Shown here: piece after piece, positions 9,432 to 17,329 of the stretch
How the letters are laid out: each line of letters starts with the position of its first letter
How positions within the stretch are numbered: the first letter of the stretch is position 1
NCBI RefSeq assembly: GCF_026898115.1
Contig: NZ_CP114036.1
Span: 2,852,001-2,916,000 of the forward strand
Origin: Streptomyces sp. S465
GTDB taxonomy: Bacteria > Actinomycetota > Actinomycetes > Streptomycetales > Streptomycetaceae
Direction: 5' to 3'
DNA length: 64,000 nucleotides
Notes under the pieces: model-generated
The model's input: only the letters and a program-made list of their open reading frames with translations
Told to the model about the DNA's origin: nothing
Database searches by the model: none
Program-made: the position numbers and the translations under genes

Positions 9432-9742
9432 CCGGGCGGATCGCGCACCGGCACGCACGGAACACCCACCGATCGCACACCCATCGCACACCCGTCACAC
9501 ACCGACCACGCACCGATCACACATAACTCGCGCACCCACCACACACGATGTGCACATAGGGGCGCACGGGCCAAACTCTGCGCCCCTTAAAGCCTCCGGG
9601 TGTGGTTTGTGCGCCCTTGCGCCCCCTCTTGGCTCAAATTCCGCGTTCACGCCCTGCCCAATCCCGGTATTCATGAACGGCGCGCGACAGAGCCACAACG
9701 GCGCGCAACAAGAGAACAGCATCGTGGGGGGTGGAGAAATTC
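9432..9742. other. Intergenic region upstream of the LuxR-type regulator
   Basis: About 310 bp. The first 110 bases carry degenerate cacaccgatcgcacaccc-type repeats. The rest is less GC-biased, consistent with a regulated promoter for the gene at 9743. No defined operator or hairpin was recognised. Confidence 0.45.
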
Positions 9743-10363
9743 GTGATCCGGTTACTTCTGGTACACGATTCAGGTCTATTACGGTCGGCCCTGGCCTCTT
9801 TACTAGGGACCGAACCGGACATCGAGGCGGCCGCGTGCTCCTGGCGCGACGCGCGTAGCAGAGCCCGTTCCTTACAACCGCATGTGTGCGTGGTGGACGC
9901 GGACTGCCCGGCCTCCGACCGGGCGGACCGAAAAGGCGAGTTGGGGAAGATCGTGGCCTCCGTCTCCGGGGAGGGCGGTGAGTGCGGACTGCTGGTGCTG
10001 GTCAACGCGGAGCGACCGGGTCCGCTGCGCCGCGCCCATGAGGCCCGCGCGCTCGGCTACGTCGACAAGGACGCCCCGCCACAGCGGCTGATCGAGGCGA
10101 TCCGGCAGGTGGCGAGGAAGGAGCGCTATGTCGACGAGGCCCTGGGCTACGGCTTCCTCCAGGCGGCCGAGATCCCGCTGACCGAACGCGAGCTGGGCGT
10201 GCTGTCCCTGGCCGCCGACGGCGCCTCCATCCCGGAAATCGCCCGCACGCTCCACCTGTCCACCGGGACGATACGCAACTACCTGGCCGCGATCACCCGT
10301 AAGACCGGTGCGCGCAACCGCGTGGACGCCATACGCATATCCCAGGTCGCGGGGTGGGTCTGA
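9743..10363 (+). CDS. Orphan LuxR-family response regulator with degenerate receiver
   Basis: A 206-residue protein. Seen: an N-terminal receiver-like domain beginning IRLLLVHDSGLLRSALASLLG and a possible phosphoacceptor in VCVVDAD (D52/D54), with GYVDKDAPP carrying the conserved Lys. The usual pair of acidic residues after strand 1 is reduced to HD, so phosphorylation may be weak or absent. The C-terminus has a NarL/LuxR helix-turn-helix (LTERELGVLSLAADGASIPEIA, then STGTIRNYLAAI). GTG 9743 is preferred over GTG 9731 because ggtggag lies six bases before it. No kinase gene is adjacent. Targets unknown. Confidence 0.82.
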   Translation: MIRLLLVHDSGLLRSALASLLGTEPDIEAAACSWRDARSRARSLQPHVCVVDADCPASDRADRKGELGKIVASVSGEGGECGLLVLVNAERPGPLRRAHEARALGYVDKDAPPQRLIEAIRQVARKERYVDEALGYGFLQAAEIPLTERELGVLSLAADGASIPEIARTLHLSTGTIRNYLAAITRKTGARNRVDAIRISQVAGWV

Positions 10364-11235
10364 CCGGGACCGGCGACGACCCGAGGACGCCGGTCGGGGT
10401 GGTGGTCATGGCGCCGGTCGGGGTGGCTGTCGGAGCGCCGGTCGCGGTGGCGGTCGGGGCGCTGCTCAGGGTGGCTCTCGGGGCGCCGGTCGGGGTGGCG
10501 GTCGGGGCGCTGCTCGGGGTGGCTGTCGGAGCGCCCGTCGCGGTGGCGGTCGGGACGCCGGCCAGGGTGCCCGTCGAGGCGGCGTCTTCGCGATGCCGGT
10601 CGGGGTGGCCATCGGGACGCCCGTCGAGGTGGGCTCTTCGCAACGCCGATCGCAGCGCCAGTCAGGGCGCCGATCGGGATGCCGGTCAGGGCGCCCGTCG
10701 GGGTGGCGCTCCTCGCAACGCCGATCGCAGCCCGACCGGGACACCGGCCAGGACACCCCGCCGGGGTGGCATCTTCACACAGCCGATCGCAGCGCCGATC
10801 GCGACGCCAGTCGCAGCCCGGCCGGGACACCGGATGGCGACCTTCGCAACGCCCATCGGAACACCGGCAGGGTGGCGGTCAGGACGCCCGTCGGGGCGGC
10901 GCTCCTCGCAACGCCGGGTCGCAGCCCGACCGGAACACCGGCCAGGACAACCCGCCAGGGTGGCATCTTCACACAGCCGATCGCGACGCCGATCGCGACG
11001 CCAGTCGCAGCCCGGCCGGAACACCAGACGGCGACCTTCGCAACGCCCATCGGAACACCGGCCAGGGTGGCGATCGGGACGCCCGAGGTGGGCTCTTCGC
11101 AGCGCCGGTCGCAGCCCGGCCGGGGCACCCGTCGTGGCGCCCGCCTGCGCGCCCGTCGCAGCGCCCGTCGTGGCGTCGGCCGGGGCGCCCGCCGGCGCAC
11201 CCGTCGCAACACCCACCGGCGCACCCCTCGTGGCG
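10364..11235. repeat. 870-bp imperfect repeat field with a 194-bp duplication
   Basis: The whole gap between two convergent genes is repetitive. The first ~250 bp consists of short degenerate cggtcggggtggc-type units of about 24 bp. From about 10683 a 194-bp unit containing ggcatcttcacacagccgatcg is present twice (the landmark gcagcccgac occurs at 10727 and 10921), with partial copies before and after. Long open frames run through it in several phases but encode only Arg/Gly/Pro/Ala low complexity and are not credible genes. Confidence 0.85.
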
Positions 11236-11469
11236 CTATTCGTCGGGGGGAAAGACTTGCTCACCCGTGTCCGCCAGCCGGATGGCGATTGCCTCGACCG
11301 GACAGCCCTCGGCCGCCGTCAGCACCGGCTCGGAGGCGTCGGCCTCCGGCTCGGTGGGATGCGCCTGCCGCGCCCCGTCGAGCCGGAAGGCGCCGGGGGC
11401 GGTGGCGGCGCACATCCCCGAGCCGATGCACACGCCGCGGTCCACCTCGATCCGCCAGCGGTCCCCCAT
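11236..11469 (-). CDS. 3Fe-4S-type ferredoxin
   Basis: A 77-residue ferredoxin. Seen: three cysteines in the single-cluster pattern (C14-x5-C20 in VCIGSGMCAA, and C56 followed by Pro), with the central cysteine of a 4Fe-4S motif missing, as in P450-linked actinobacterial ferredoxins. The start overlaps the stop of the aldehyde dehydrogenase by one base (TGATG), so the two are co-translated. It could carry electrons to a P450 such as CYP125 elsewhere; the direct partner is unproven. Confidence 0.88.
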   Translation of the reverse strand: MGDRWRIEVDRGVCIGSGMCAATAPGAFRLDGARQAHPTEPEADASEPVLTAAEGCPVEAIAIRLADTGEQVFPPDE

Positions 11470-12935
11470 CAGCCCGGCTCCCCGTCCCAGCCCTGGGGCA
11501 GGTGGATCATCTTGTGCTCCAGATAGGCGGAGAACCCCTCCGGGCCGAACTCCCTGCCCAGACCGGAGTTCTTGTAGCCGCCGAACGGCCCGAGCATGTC
11601 GAGGCTGAAGGTGTTGACGGAGTAGGTGCCGGTGCGGACGCGCCGCGCGAAGTCGATGCCGTGCCCGACGTCCGCCGTCCATACGGAGCCCGACAGACCG
11701 TAGTCGGAGTCATTGGCGATCCGGGCCGCCTCCTCCTCGTCGCCGTACGGCAGCAGACAGATGACCGGGCCGAAGATCTCCTCACGGGCGATCCGCATGC
11801 CGTTGCCGACGTCGCCGAAGAGCGTGGGCTCCACGTACCAGCCGGTCTCCGGGGCCCTTGGGCGGCCGCCGCCGGTCAGCACCTTGGCGCCCTCGCGCTG
11901 CCCCAGCGCGATGTAGTCCAGCGACCGCTTCTGCTGCCGCCGTGCCACCAGCGGCCCGACCTGGGTGGCCGGGTCCAGGGGGTCGCCGACGACCAGGGCG
12001 GAGGCGGCGGCCACCAGACGCGCGGCGATCTCGTCGTAGTGGGCGCGCGGCGCGAGGATACGGGTCTGGGCCACGCATGCCTGTCCGTTGTTCATCCAGG
12101 CGTTGGGCACGATCCCGGCGACGGCCGTCTCCAGGTCCGCGTCCGGAAGGATCACCGCGGCCGATTTGCCGCCCAGTTCCAGCGTGACCCGGGTCAGTTG
12201 GCGCGAGGCGACCTCCATCACTCGTTTGCCGGCCGCGACCGAGCCGGTGAACGACACCTTGTCCACGCCCGGGTGGCCCACCAGATACTCGCTGACCTCG
12301 CGGTCGGCCGGAAGGATCGACAGCACCCCCTCGGGCAGCCCCGCCTCGGCCACGATCTCCGCAAGGAGGTAGGAGTCCAGCGGCGTCTCGGGCGACGGTT
12401 TGAGGATCACCGAGCACCCCGCGAGCAGCGCGGGCGCCAGCTTCGCGGCGGCCACGAACTGCGGCACGTTCCACGGCACCACGGCCGCGACCACCCCGAC
12501 CGGCTCCCGCCGCACCAGCAGCGGGCCGAGCACCCCGGCCCGCCGCTCCTCGTAGACGAAGTCGCGGGCCACGGTGATGGCCGCATCCCACACCATCATC
12601 GCGCCCAGCGCCTGGGCCAGGACGCTCCAGGAGTACGGGGAGCCGTTCTGCGCGCTGATGACCCGGGCGATCTCCTCGTGGCGTACGGCGATGGCGTCCT
12701 TGATCCGGGTGACCACCGCGATCCGCTCGTCCAGGCTCGTCCGGGCCCAGGGCCCCTCGTCGAACGCCGTCCGCGCCACCGCGACCGCCCGGTCCACATC
12801 GGCCCGGGAGGCGTGCGGCACCCGGCCGATGACCTCCTCGGTGTGCGGCGAGACGACCTCGATCACGTCCGTACCGGCCGGATCGGCCAACGCGCCGCCG
12901 ATGAAGAGCTGTCCGTGCTCGATGAGGTCGCTCAT
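11469..12935 (-). CDS. NAD(P)-dependent aldehyde dehydrogenase
   Basis: A 488-residue, full-length aldehyde dehydrogenase. Seen: the cofactor-binding VVPWNVPQFVAAAKLAPAL segment, the general-base Glu in TLELGGKSA, the catalytic Cys in NNGQACVAQTR, and the C-terminal GPFGGYKNSGLGREFG motif. ATG 12935 is preceded by gggagg; a slightly longer in-frame start is less likely. It overlaps a ferredoxin gene by one base and diverges from an MBL-fold gene across a short palindrome. Family knowledge: oxidation of an aldehyde to an acid. Nearby KstR/CYP125 genes suggest steroid or lipid aldehydes, which is an inference. Confidence 0.88.
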   Translation of the reverse strand: MSDLIEHGQLFIGGALADPAGTDVIEVVSPHTEEVIGRVPHASRADVDRAVAVARTAFDEGPWARTSLDERIAVVTRIKDAIAVRHEEIARVISAQNGSPYSWSVLAQALGAMMVWDAAITVARDFVYEERRAGVLGPLLVRREPVGVVAAVVPWNVPQFVAAAKLAPALLAGCSVILKPSPETPLDSYLLAEIVAEAGLPEGVLSILPADREVSEYLVGHPGVDKVSFTGSVAAGKRVMEVASRQLTRVTLELGGKSAAVILPDADLETAVAGIVPNAWMNNGQACVAQTRILAPRAHYDEIAARLVAAASALVVGDPLDPATQVGPLVARRQQKRSLDYIALGQREGAKVLTGGGRPRAPETGWYVEPTLFGDVGNGMRIAREEIFGPVICLLPYGDEEEAARIANDSDYGLSGSVWTADVGHGIDFARRVRTGTYSVNTFSLDMLGPFGGYKNSGLGREFGPEGFSAYLEHKMIHLPQGWDGEPG

Positions 12936-12990
12936 CGTCGAGCCTCCCGCCACTCGCCCCGATCTGACGCCGAATCTGACGCAGCATCAG

Positions 12991-13004
12991 AACTGATACC
13001 AGTT
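12991..13004. promoter_or_regulatory. 14-bp palindrome in a divergent promoter region
   Basis: AACTGATACCAGTT is an inverted repeat (AACTG, four-base spacer, CAGTT) midway between the aldehyde dehydrogenase start (12935) and the MBL gene (13048). It does not match the KstR consensus, so a different dimeric regulator is expected. Confidence 0.55.
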
Positions 13005-13047
13005 GCGGTTATAGTGGGCAATGCTTGTGTCGAGGAGAGGGGCGCCG

Positions 13048-14124
13048 ATGGCGCGGGGGAGTCAGAGGACGCAGGTAGCGCGGGTGACGGAGCACGGCGG
13101 CGGGGTGTGGAGCATCCCGGTCCCGATCCCCGACAACCCGCTCGGGTACACCCTCGTCCACCTCCTCGACACCGACCGCGGCCCGGTCCTGATCGACACC
13201 GGCTGGGACGACCCCACCGCCTGGGACACCCTCACCGCCGGGCTCGCCGCGTGCGGCGCCTCCGTCTCCGACGTCCACGGCGTCCTCGTCACCCATCACC
13301 ACCCCGACCACCACGGGCTGTCCGGCCAGGTGCGGGAGGCGTCCGGTGCGTGGATCGCCATGCACGCCGCCGACGCCGAGGTCGTCCGCCGCACCCGCGA
13401 GGCCGAGCCCACCAGCTGGCTCGACTACCTCGCCGAGAAGCTCGCCGTCGTCGGCGCCCCCGAGGGCCACCTGGCCCCGCTGCGCGCGGCCCGCGCCTCG
13501 GGCCGCGCGGCCGCCCTCCCGCGCAGCCGCCCCGCCCAGCCCGACCGCGAGATCGTCCCCGGTGAACTCCTCGATCTGCCCGGCCGCCGGCTGCGCGCCA
13601 TCTGGACCCCCGGCCACACCCCCGGCCATGTCTGTCTGCACCTCGAAGAGACCCACCCGGCGGCCGGCGAGGGCACACCCGGCCACGGCCGGCTCTTCTC
13701 CGGCGACCATCTGCTGCCCGAGATCAGCCCGCACATCGGGCTGTACGAGGACCCCGACGACGCCACCGTCACCGACCCCCTCGGCGACTACCTCGACTCC
13801 CTCGAACGCGTCGCCGCCCTCGACCCGGCCGAGGTGCTCCCCGCCCACCAGTACGCCTTCACCGACGCCCCGGGCCGGGTGCGGGCCCTGCTGCGCCACC
13901 ACGAGGAGCGGCTGGCGGGGCTGCGTACCCTGCTGGTCGACGCGCCGCTGACGCCGTGGCAGCTGGCCGAGGCCATGGAGTGGAACCGCCCCTGGGCCCA
14001 GATCCCGCACGGCTCCCGCACCATCGCGGTCTCGGAGGCGGAGGCGCATGTGCGCCGGCTGGTGAAGCTGGGCAGGGCGGAAGCGGTGCCGGGCAGCAAT
14101 CCCGTGCGGTACCAGGCGATATGA
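13048..14124 (+). CDS. MBL-fold metallohydrolase with C-terminal winged helix
   Basis: A 358-residue metallo-beta-lactamase-fold hydrolase. Seen: VLIDTGWDDP, the HxHxDH motif as THHHPDHHG, a further metal His in WTPGHTPGH, an Asp ligand in LFSGDHLLP, and His in VLPAHQYAF. The C-terminal ~70 residues resemble the winged-helix tail of LACTB2-like hydrolases. ATG 13048 is preferred over ATG 13021 because gaggagagg lies 8 bases upstream. It diverges from the aldehyde dehydrogenase/ferredoxin pair. A thioester or lactone substrate is plausible but not shown. Confidence 0.85.
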   Translation: MARGSQRTQVARVTEHGGGVWSIPVPIPDNPLGYTLVHLLDTDRGPVLIDTGWDDPTAWDTLTAGLAACGASVSDVHGVLVTHHHPDHHGLSGQVREASGAWIAMHAADAEVVRRTREAEPTSWLDYLAEKLAVVGAPEGHLAPLRAARASGRAAALPRSRPAQPDREIVPGELLDLPGRRLRAIWTPGHTPGHVCLHLEETHPAAGEGTPGHGRLFSGDHLLPEISPHIGLYEDPDDATVTDPLGDYLDSLERVAALDPAEVLPAHQYAFTDAPGRVRALLRHHEERLAGLRTLLVDAPLTPWQLAEAMEWNRPWAQIPHGSRTIAVSEAEAHVRRLVKLGRAEAVPGSNPVRYQAI

Positions 14125-14163
14125 GTGACGCATGAGGGTGCCGGTCTTTCCGGCCGGGGACTA

Positions 14164-14215
14164 GGGTCCTTCTTCCGGATCTCCACGGCGTCGCGGAGCT
14201 CCGGAAGCAGGACCC
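14164..14215 (+). terminator. Interrupted long stem-loop after the MBL gene
   Basis: Three paired blocks, GGGTCCT/AGGACCC, CTTCCGGA/TCCGGAAG and CTCC/GGAG, form one hairpin between the MBL gene and the P450 gene. It most likely terminates the first transcript; an mRNA leader role for the P450 is possible. Confidence 0.6.
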
Positions 14216-14263
14216 CAGCCTTACCCGGCCTGGCCCACACACCCCGTACCAGCAGGAGCACGC

Positions 14264-15811
14264 GTGACGAGCCCCACCCGCGATTCCGCCCCCACTCCAG
14301 GTCCGGCAGCCGGCCCGACACCGCCCCCGGGCTGCCCCGCGCACTCCGGCCAGGCCCCGGCCGGGGGACGGCTCGAGTCGCTGCACGGCCCCGAGTTCGC
14401 CGCCGACCCGGCCGCCACCTACGCGCGGCTGCGGGAACACGGGACCATCGCCCCCGTGGAGCTGGCACCCGGCGTCACCGTCTCGCTCGTCACCGGCTAC
14501 CGGACCGCGCTGGACATCCTGCGCAGCCCCGAGACGTACTCCAAGGACGCGCGCCACTGGCAGGCCCTCTCCGACGGCACCATCCCCCTGGACAACCCCG
14601 TGGTGCCGATGATGATGTACCGGCCGAACGCGCTGTGCAGCGACGGCGAGGCGCATGGCCGGCTGCGGTCGGCGATCTCCGACACCCTCGATCGGCTGGA
14701 CATCCACGCGCTGCGCCGCTACGTGGAGCGGAGCGCCGACTTCCTCATCGACCTCTTCGGCCCCAAGGGCGAGGCGGATCTGCTCAAGGAGTACGCCGCC
14801 CGGCTCCCCCTGCTGGTCTTCAACCAGCTCTTCGGCTGTCCGCCGGAATTGAGCGACCGGCTCGTCAGGGCGCTCTCGGCGCTCTTCGAGATCACGGAGG
14901 ACTCCGAGCAGGCCAATACGCTGCTGGCGGAGACACTCTTCGAGCTCGTCGCCCGCAAACGGGCCGAGCCGGGACCGGACATGACGTCCTGGCTGATCGC
15001 CCATCCCGCTCAGCTCACCGACGAGGAGCTGGTCCACCAGATCGTCGTCCTCGTCGGCGCGGGTACCCAGCCCCAGCAGAACCTGATCTGCAACGGGCTG
15101 TTGCTGCTGCTGTCCGACGAACGGTTCGCGGGCGCTCTGACGGGCGGCACCATGCTGATCGAGGACGCGCTCAACGAGATGCTGTGGAAGGACCCGCCCC
15201 TGGCCAACTTCTGCGTCCACTACCCGCGCCGTGACGTGACGGTCGACGGACACCGGCTGCCCAAGGGCGAACCCGTCGTCATCAGCCTGACCGCCGCCAA
15301 CAATGACCCGTACCTGCTGGCGAACCGGCGCGGCAACCGGGCCCATCTGGCGTGGAGCGCGGGCCCGCACACCTGCCCCGCGAAGGACCCGGCCCAGGTC
15401 ATCGCCTCCGTCGCCATCGAGAAGCTCCTCGACCGCCTTCCCGACCTCGAACTGGCCGTGCCGGTCGAGCAGTTGGAGTGGCGGCCCGGCCCCTTCCACC
15501 GGGCCCTGGCCTCGCTGCCGGTGCGCTTCCCGCGGACCGCCGCCAAGTCCGATGAGGCGCTGGCCGAGATGGCCGCCGCGGCGAGCGCGATCGGCGCCGG
15601 GGCCGTGCTGGGCACGGCGCCCGCGGCCGCCACACCCGCCGACGGGGAGAACCCGCCGCAGGACGGTCCCGGTGAGACCGCGTCCGCGCCGGAACCGGAC
15701 ACGGCAGGCCCCGGCACGGCGGCCACCGGCACGGCAGCGGAACCCGGCGCCGGGCACGAGGCCCGGCGCCGCTGGTGGACGTCCCTGGCCCAGTGGTGGC
15801 GCCGCGGATAG
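14264..15811 (+). CDS. CYP157-type cytochrome P450 lacking the ExxR motif
   Basis: A 515-residue P450-fold protein, about 100 residues longer than usual. Seen: a heme-binding SAGPHTCPAKDP with Cys371, where most P450s have FGxGxHxCxG. At the K-helix position the ExxR triad is replaced by E305-M-L-W308. The I-helix reads VLVGAGTQPQQN without the acidic-Thr pair. These are hallmarks of the Streptomyces CYP157 family, usually linked to conservon operons; no conservon genes are seen here. The C-terminus carries an Ala/Pro/Gly-rich tail (about 425-500) ending in a Trp- and Arg-rich patch. Catalytic role uncertain. Confidence 0.83.
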   Translation: MTSPTRDSAPTPGPAAGPTPPPGCPAHSGQAPAGGRLESLHGPEFAADPAATYARLREHGTIAPVELAPGVTVSLVTGYRTALDILRSPETYSKDARHWQALSDGTIPLDNPVVPMMMYRPNALCSDGEAHGRLRSAISDTLDRLDIHALRRYVERSADFLIDLFGPKGEADLLKEYAARLPLLVFNQLFGCPPELSDRLVRALSALFEITEDSEQANTLLAETLFELVARKRAEPGPDMTSWLIAHPAQLTDEELVHQIVVLVGAGTQPQQNLICNGLLLLLSDERFAGALTGGTMLIEDALNEMLWKDPPLANFCVHYPRRDVTVDGHRLPKGEPVVISLTAANNDPYLLANRRGNRAHLAWSAGPHTCPAKDPAQVIASVAIEKLLDRLPDLELAVPVEQLEWRPGPFHRALASLPVRFPRTAAKSDEALAEMAAAASAIGAGAVLGTAPAAATPADGENPPQDGPGETASAPEPDTAGPGTAATGTAAEPGAGHEARRRWWTSLAQWWRRG

Positions 15812-15904
15812 CCGAGAGGCGGCCGATACGACTGCCGGCCGGCCCGTTCGGTCCCGGTCGGCCCGTTCGGTCCCGGCCGCTCCCGGTCGGTCCGGTCGGC
15901 CAGG

Positions 15905-16369
15905 TCAGCCCGGCTGAGCAGGCCCCTCGGCGTGGTGGGAGGGGTCGAAGCGGGTGACGAAGCGCCGCTGCCAGGGCGTCTCGACCGCGCGCCGTGAGTA
16001 GTGCTCGCGGACGTACGCCACCGCCTCCCGGCCGGGCACCCCGTCCAGCACCGCGAGACAGGCGAGCGCGGTGCCGGTGCGGCCCTGGCCGCCGCCGCAG
16101 GCCACCTCGACGCGCTCGGTCCCGGCCCGCTCCCATGCCTCGCGCAGCGCGCCGGCGGCGGCGAAACGGTCCGAGGGCAGCCGGAAGTCCGGCCAGCGCA
16201 CCCAGCGGTGCTCCCACTCCACCGCCGGTGGGCGGCGGCCCAGCAGATAGAGCGCGAAGGTGGGCAGCAGCCCCTCCGGAAGTGGATGGCGCAGCCCCCG
16301 CCCCCGGATGAGCCGGCCCGACGGCAGCCGCAGCACACCCGCCCCCGTGGGCTCCCAGGTATGGGTCAT
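15905..16369 (-). CDS. Dual-specificity/tyrosine phosphatase-like protein
   Basis: A 154-residue cytosolic protein with a C-x5-R phosphate-binding loop (ACGGGQGRTGTALACL), the signature of cysteine-dependent phosphatases. Upstream W-rich segments (VRWPDFRLPSD) resemble the WPD-type general-acid loop. ATG 16369 begins MTHTWEPTGAG. It is convergent with the CYP157 gene and separate from the following GNAT. Substrate unknown; protein tyrosine or a small phosphorylated metabolite are both possible. Confidence 0.78.
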   Translation of the reverse strand: MTHTWEPTGAGVLRLPSGRLIRGRGLRHPLPEGLLPTFALYLLGRRPPAVEWEHRWVRWPDFRLPSDRFAAAGALREAWERAGTERVEVACGGGQGRTGTALACLAVLDGVPGREAVAYVREHYSRRAVETPWQRRFVTRFDPSHHAEGPAQPG

Positions 16370-16494
16370 GGGGGCGAGGCTATCGAGAAGCCTTTCTTCC
16401 GTGTTCCGGATGCCGGAACCCGCGGCGCGGGCTGAGACGGCGTTATCGGTATCGGATTGCCGGGCCGGTGGGCGACCGCATAGCGTCGCGGCGC

Positions 16495-17067
16495 ATGACA
16501 CCGACGCTGCGCACCGCGCGCCTGCTGCTCGAGCCGTACCGGCCCGAGGACGAGGACGCCTTCGTGGCGCTGTTCCAGGACCGGCGGGTGTCCCGCTGGA
16601 TGGGGGACGGGAGGCCCGCCCCGGAAGCCGAGGACCGGGCGCTGTTCGGGCGGGTCTTCAGCAAGGTCTACGCCCGGCGGCTGTTCGACGTCCGGGCGGT
16701 CCGCGAGGACGGCCGGTACGTCGGCCACGCCGAGATCAAGCCGGCCGAGGCCGTCGGCGGCCACGAGATCGTCTACGCGCTGGTGCCGGAGGCGTGGGGG
16801 CGCGGCCTGGGAACGGAGCCGGCCGTGGCGGTCGTCGGCCACGGCTTCGGCGCGCTCGGGCTGAACGAGGTGCACGCCACGGTCACGGCGGCCAACGGCG
16901 CGTCGCTGGCGCTGCTCACCCGGCTCGGGTTCGCGCACAGCCGCGACATCGAGGAGGACGACGGCACCGTGACGCGCTGCCTCACCCTCGTCCGGGGCGA
17001 CCGGCAGCGGCGGGCCGGCGAGGGTGGCCGAGGGCGGTCGACAAGTCGCCGCATAAACTGTCCGTAA
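16495..17067 (+). CDS. GNAT N-acetyltransferase (RimJ/RimL type)
   Basis: A 190-residue acetyltransferase. Seen: TARLLLEPYRPEDEDAFVALF at the N-terminus, GHAEIKP, and the acetyl-CoA loop EAWGRGLGTEPAVAVV, then GLNEVHATVTAANGASLALLTRLGF, the classic RimL-type tail. ATG 16495 is used; a longer start at 16468 adds only nine residues. Its 3' end abuts a cobalamin riboswitch belonging to the next operon. Substrate unknown. Confidence 0.84.
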   Translation: MTPTLRTARLLLEPYRPEDEDAFVALFQDRRVSRWMGDGRPAPEAEDRALFGRVFSKVYARRLFDVRAVREDGRYVGHAEIKPAEAVGGHEIVYALVPEAWGRGLGTEPAVAVVGHGFGALGLNEVHATVTAANGASLALLTRLGFAHSRDIEEDDGTVTRCLTLVRGDRQRRAGEGGRGRSTSRRINCP

Positions 17068-17265
17068 ACTTCATACGCGTCCGATCGGGGGAAGCCGGTG
17101 CGATTCCGGCGCTGACCCGCAACCGTGAGCGCGCCCCGCGGGGCGTACGAGCCGGAACACCCGGGCGGGCGCGACGACGCAGGCTCCCGCCGCCGGAGGA
17201 CCGGCGGCGGCACCGTCGAGGTATGCGGAGCTGAGCCGGGTGCCAGCCGTGTCGCGGAGCGTTCC
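17065..17265 (+). ncRNA. Cobalamin (B12) riboswitch
   Basis: The core at 17087-17128 carries the conserved cobalamin-aptamer order: a gggaagccggtg block, a mirrored attccggc arm forming the short hairpin, then ctgacccgcaaccgtga. A later gagccgggtgccagccg block (17233-17249) fits the 3' closing segment of the aptamer. Between them lie the variable helices (17130-17225). The aptamer starts at the 3' end of the GNAT gene and ends ~65 bases before the first ATG. In this class, bound adenosylcobalamin turns off downstream expression; in actinobacteria control is often at translation start. Boundaries are approximate. Confidence 0.9.
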
Positions 17266-17329
17266 GCGGACGGATGGACGGCCGTGCGCGGCTGCGTACG
17301 CCCGTCCACCGACCGAGAGGCACCAAGCC

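Noticed and set aside
10686-11264. A minus-strand frame with GAPAGAPADATTGAATGAQ-type repeats as a possible repeat protein
   Set aside because: No start context, the repeat is carried equally in other frames, and it changes character within the frame. The DNA repeat explains it.
10308-13565. A 1085-codon open frame across the repeat field, ferredoxin, dehydrogenase and MBL start
   Set aside because: It runs antisense to well-supported ferredoxin and dehydrogenase genes and encodes only Arg/Gly/Pro-rich low complexity. Long spurious frames are expected at this GC content.
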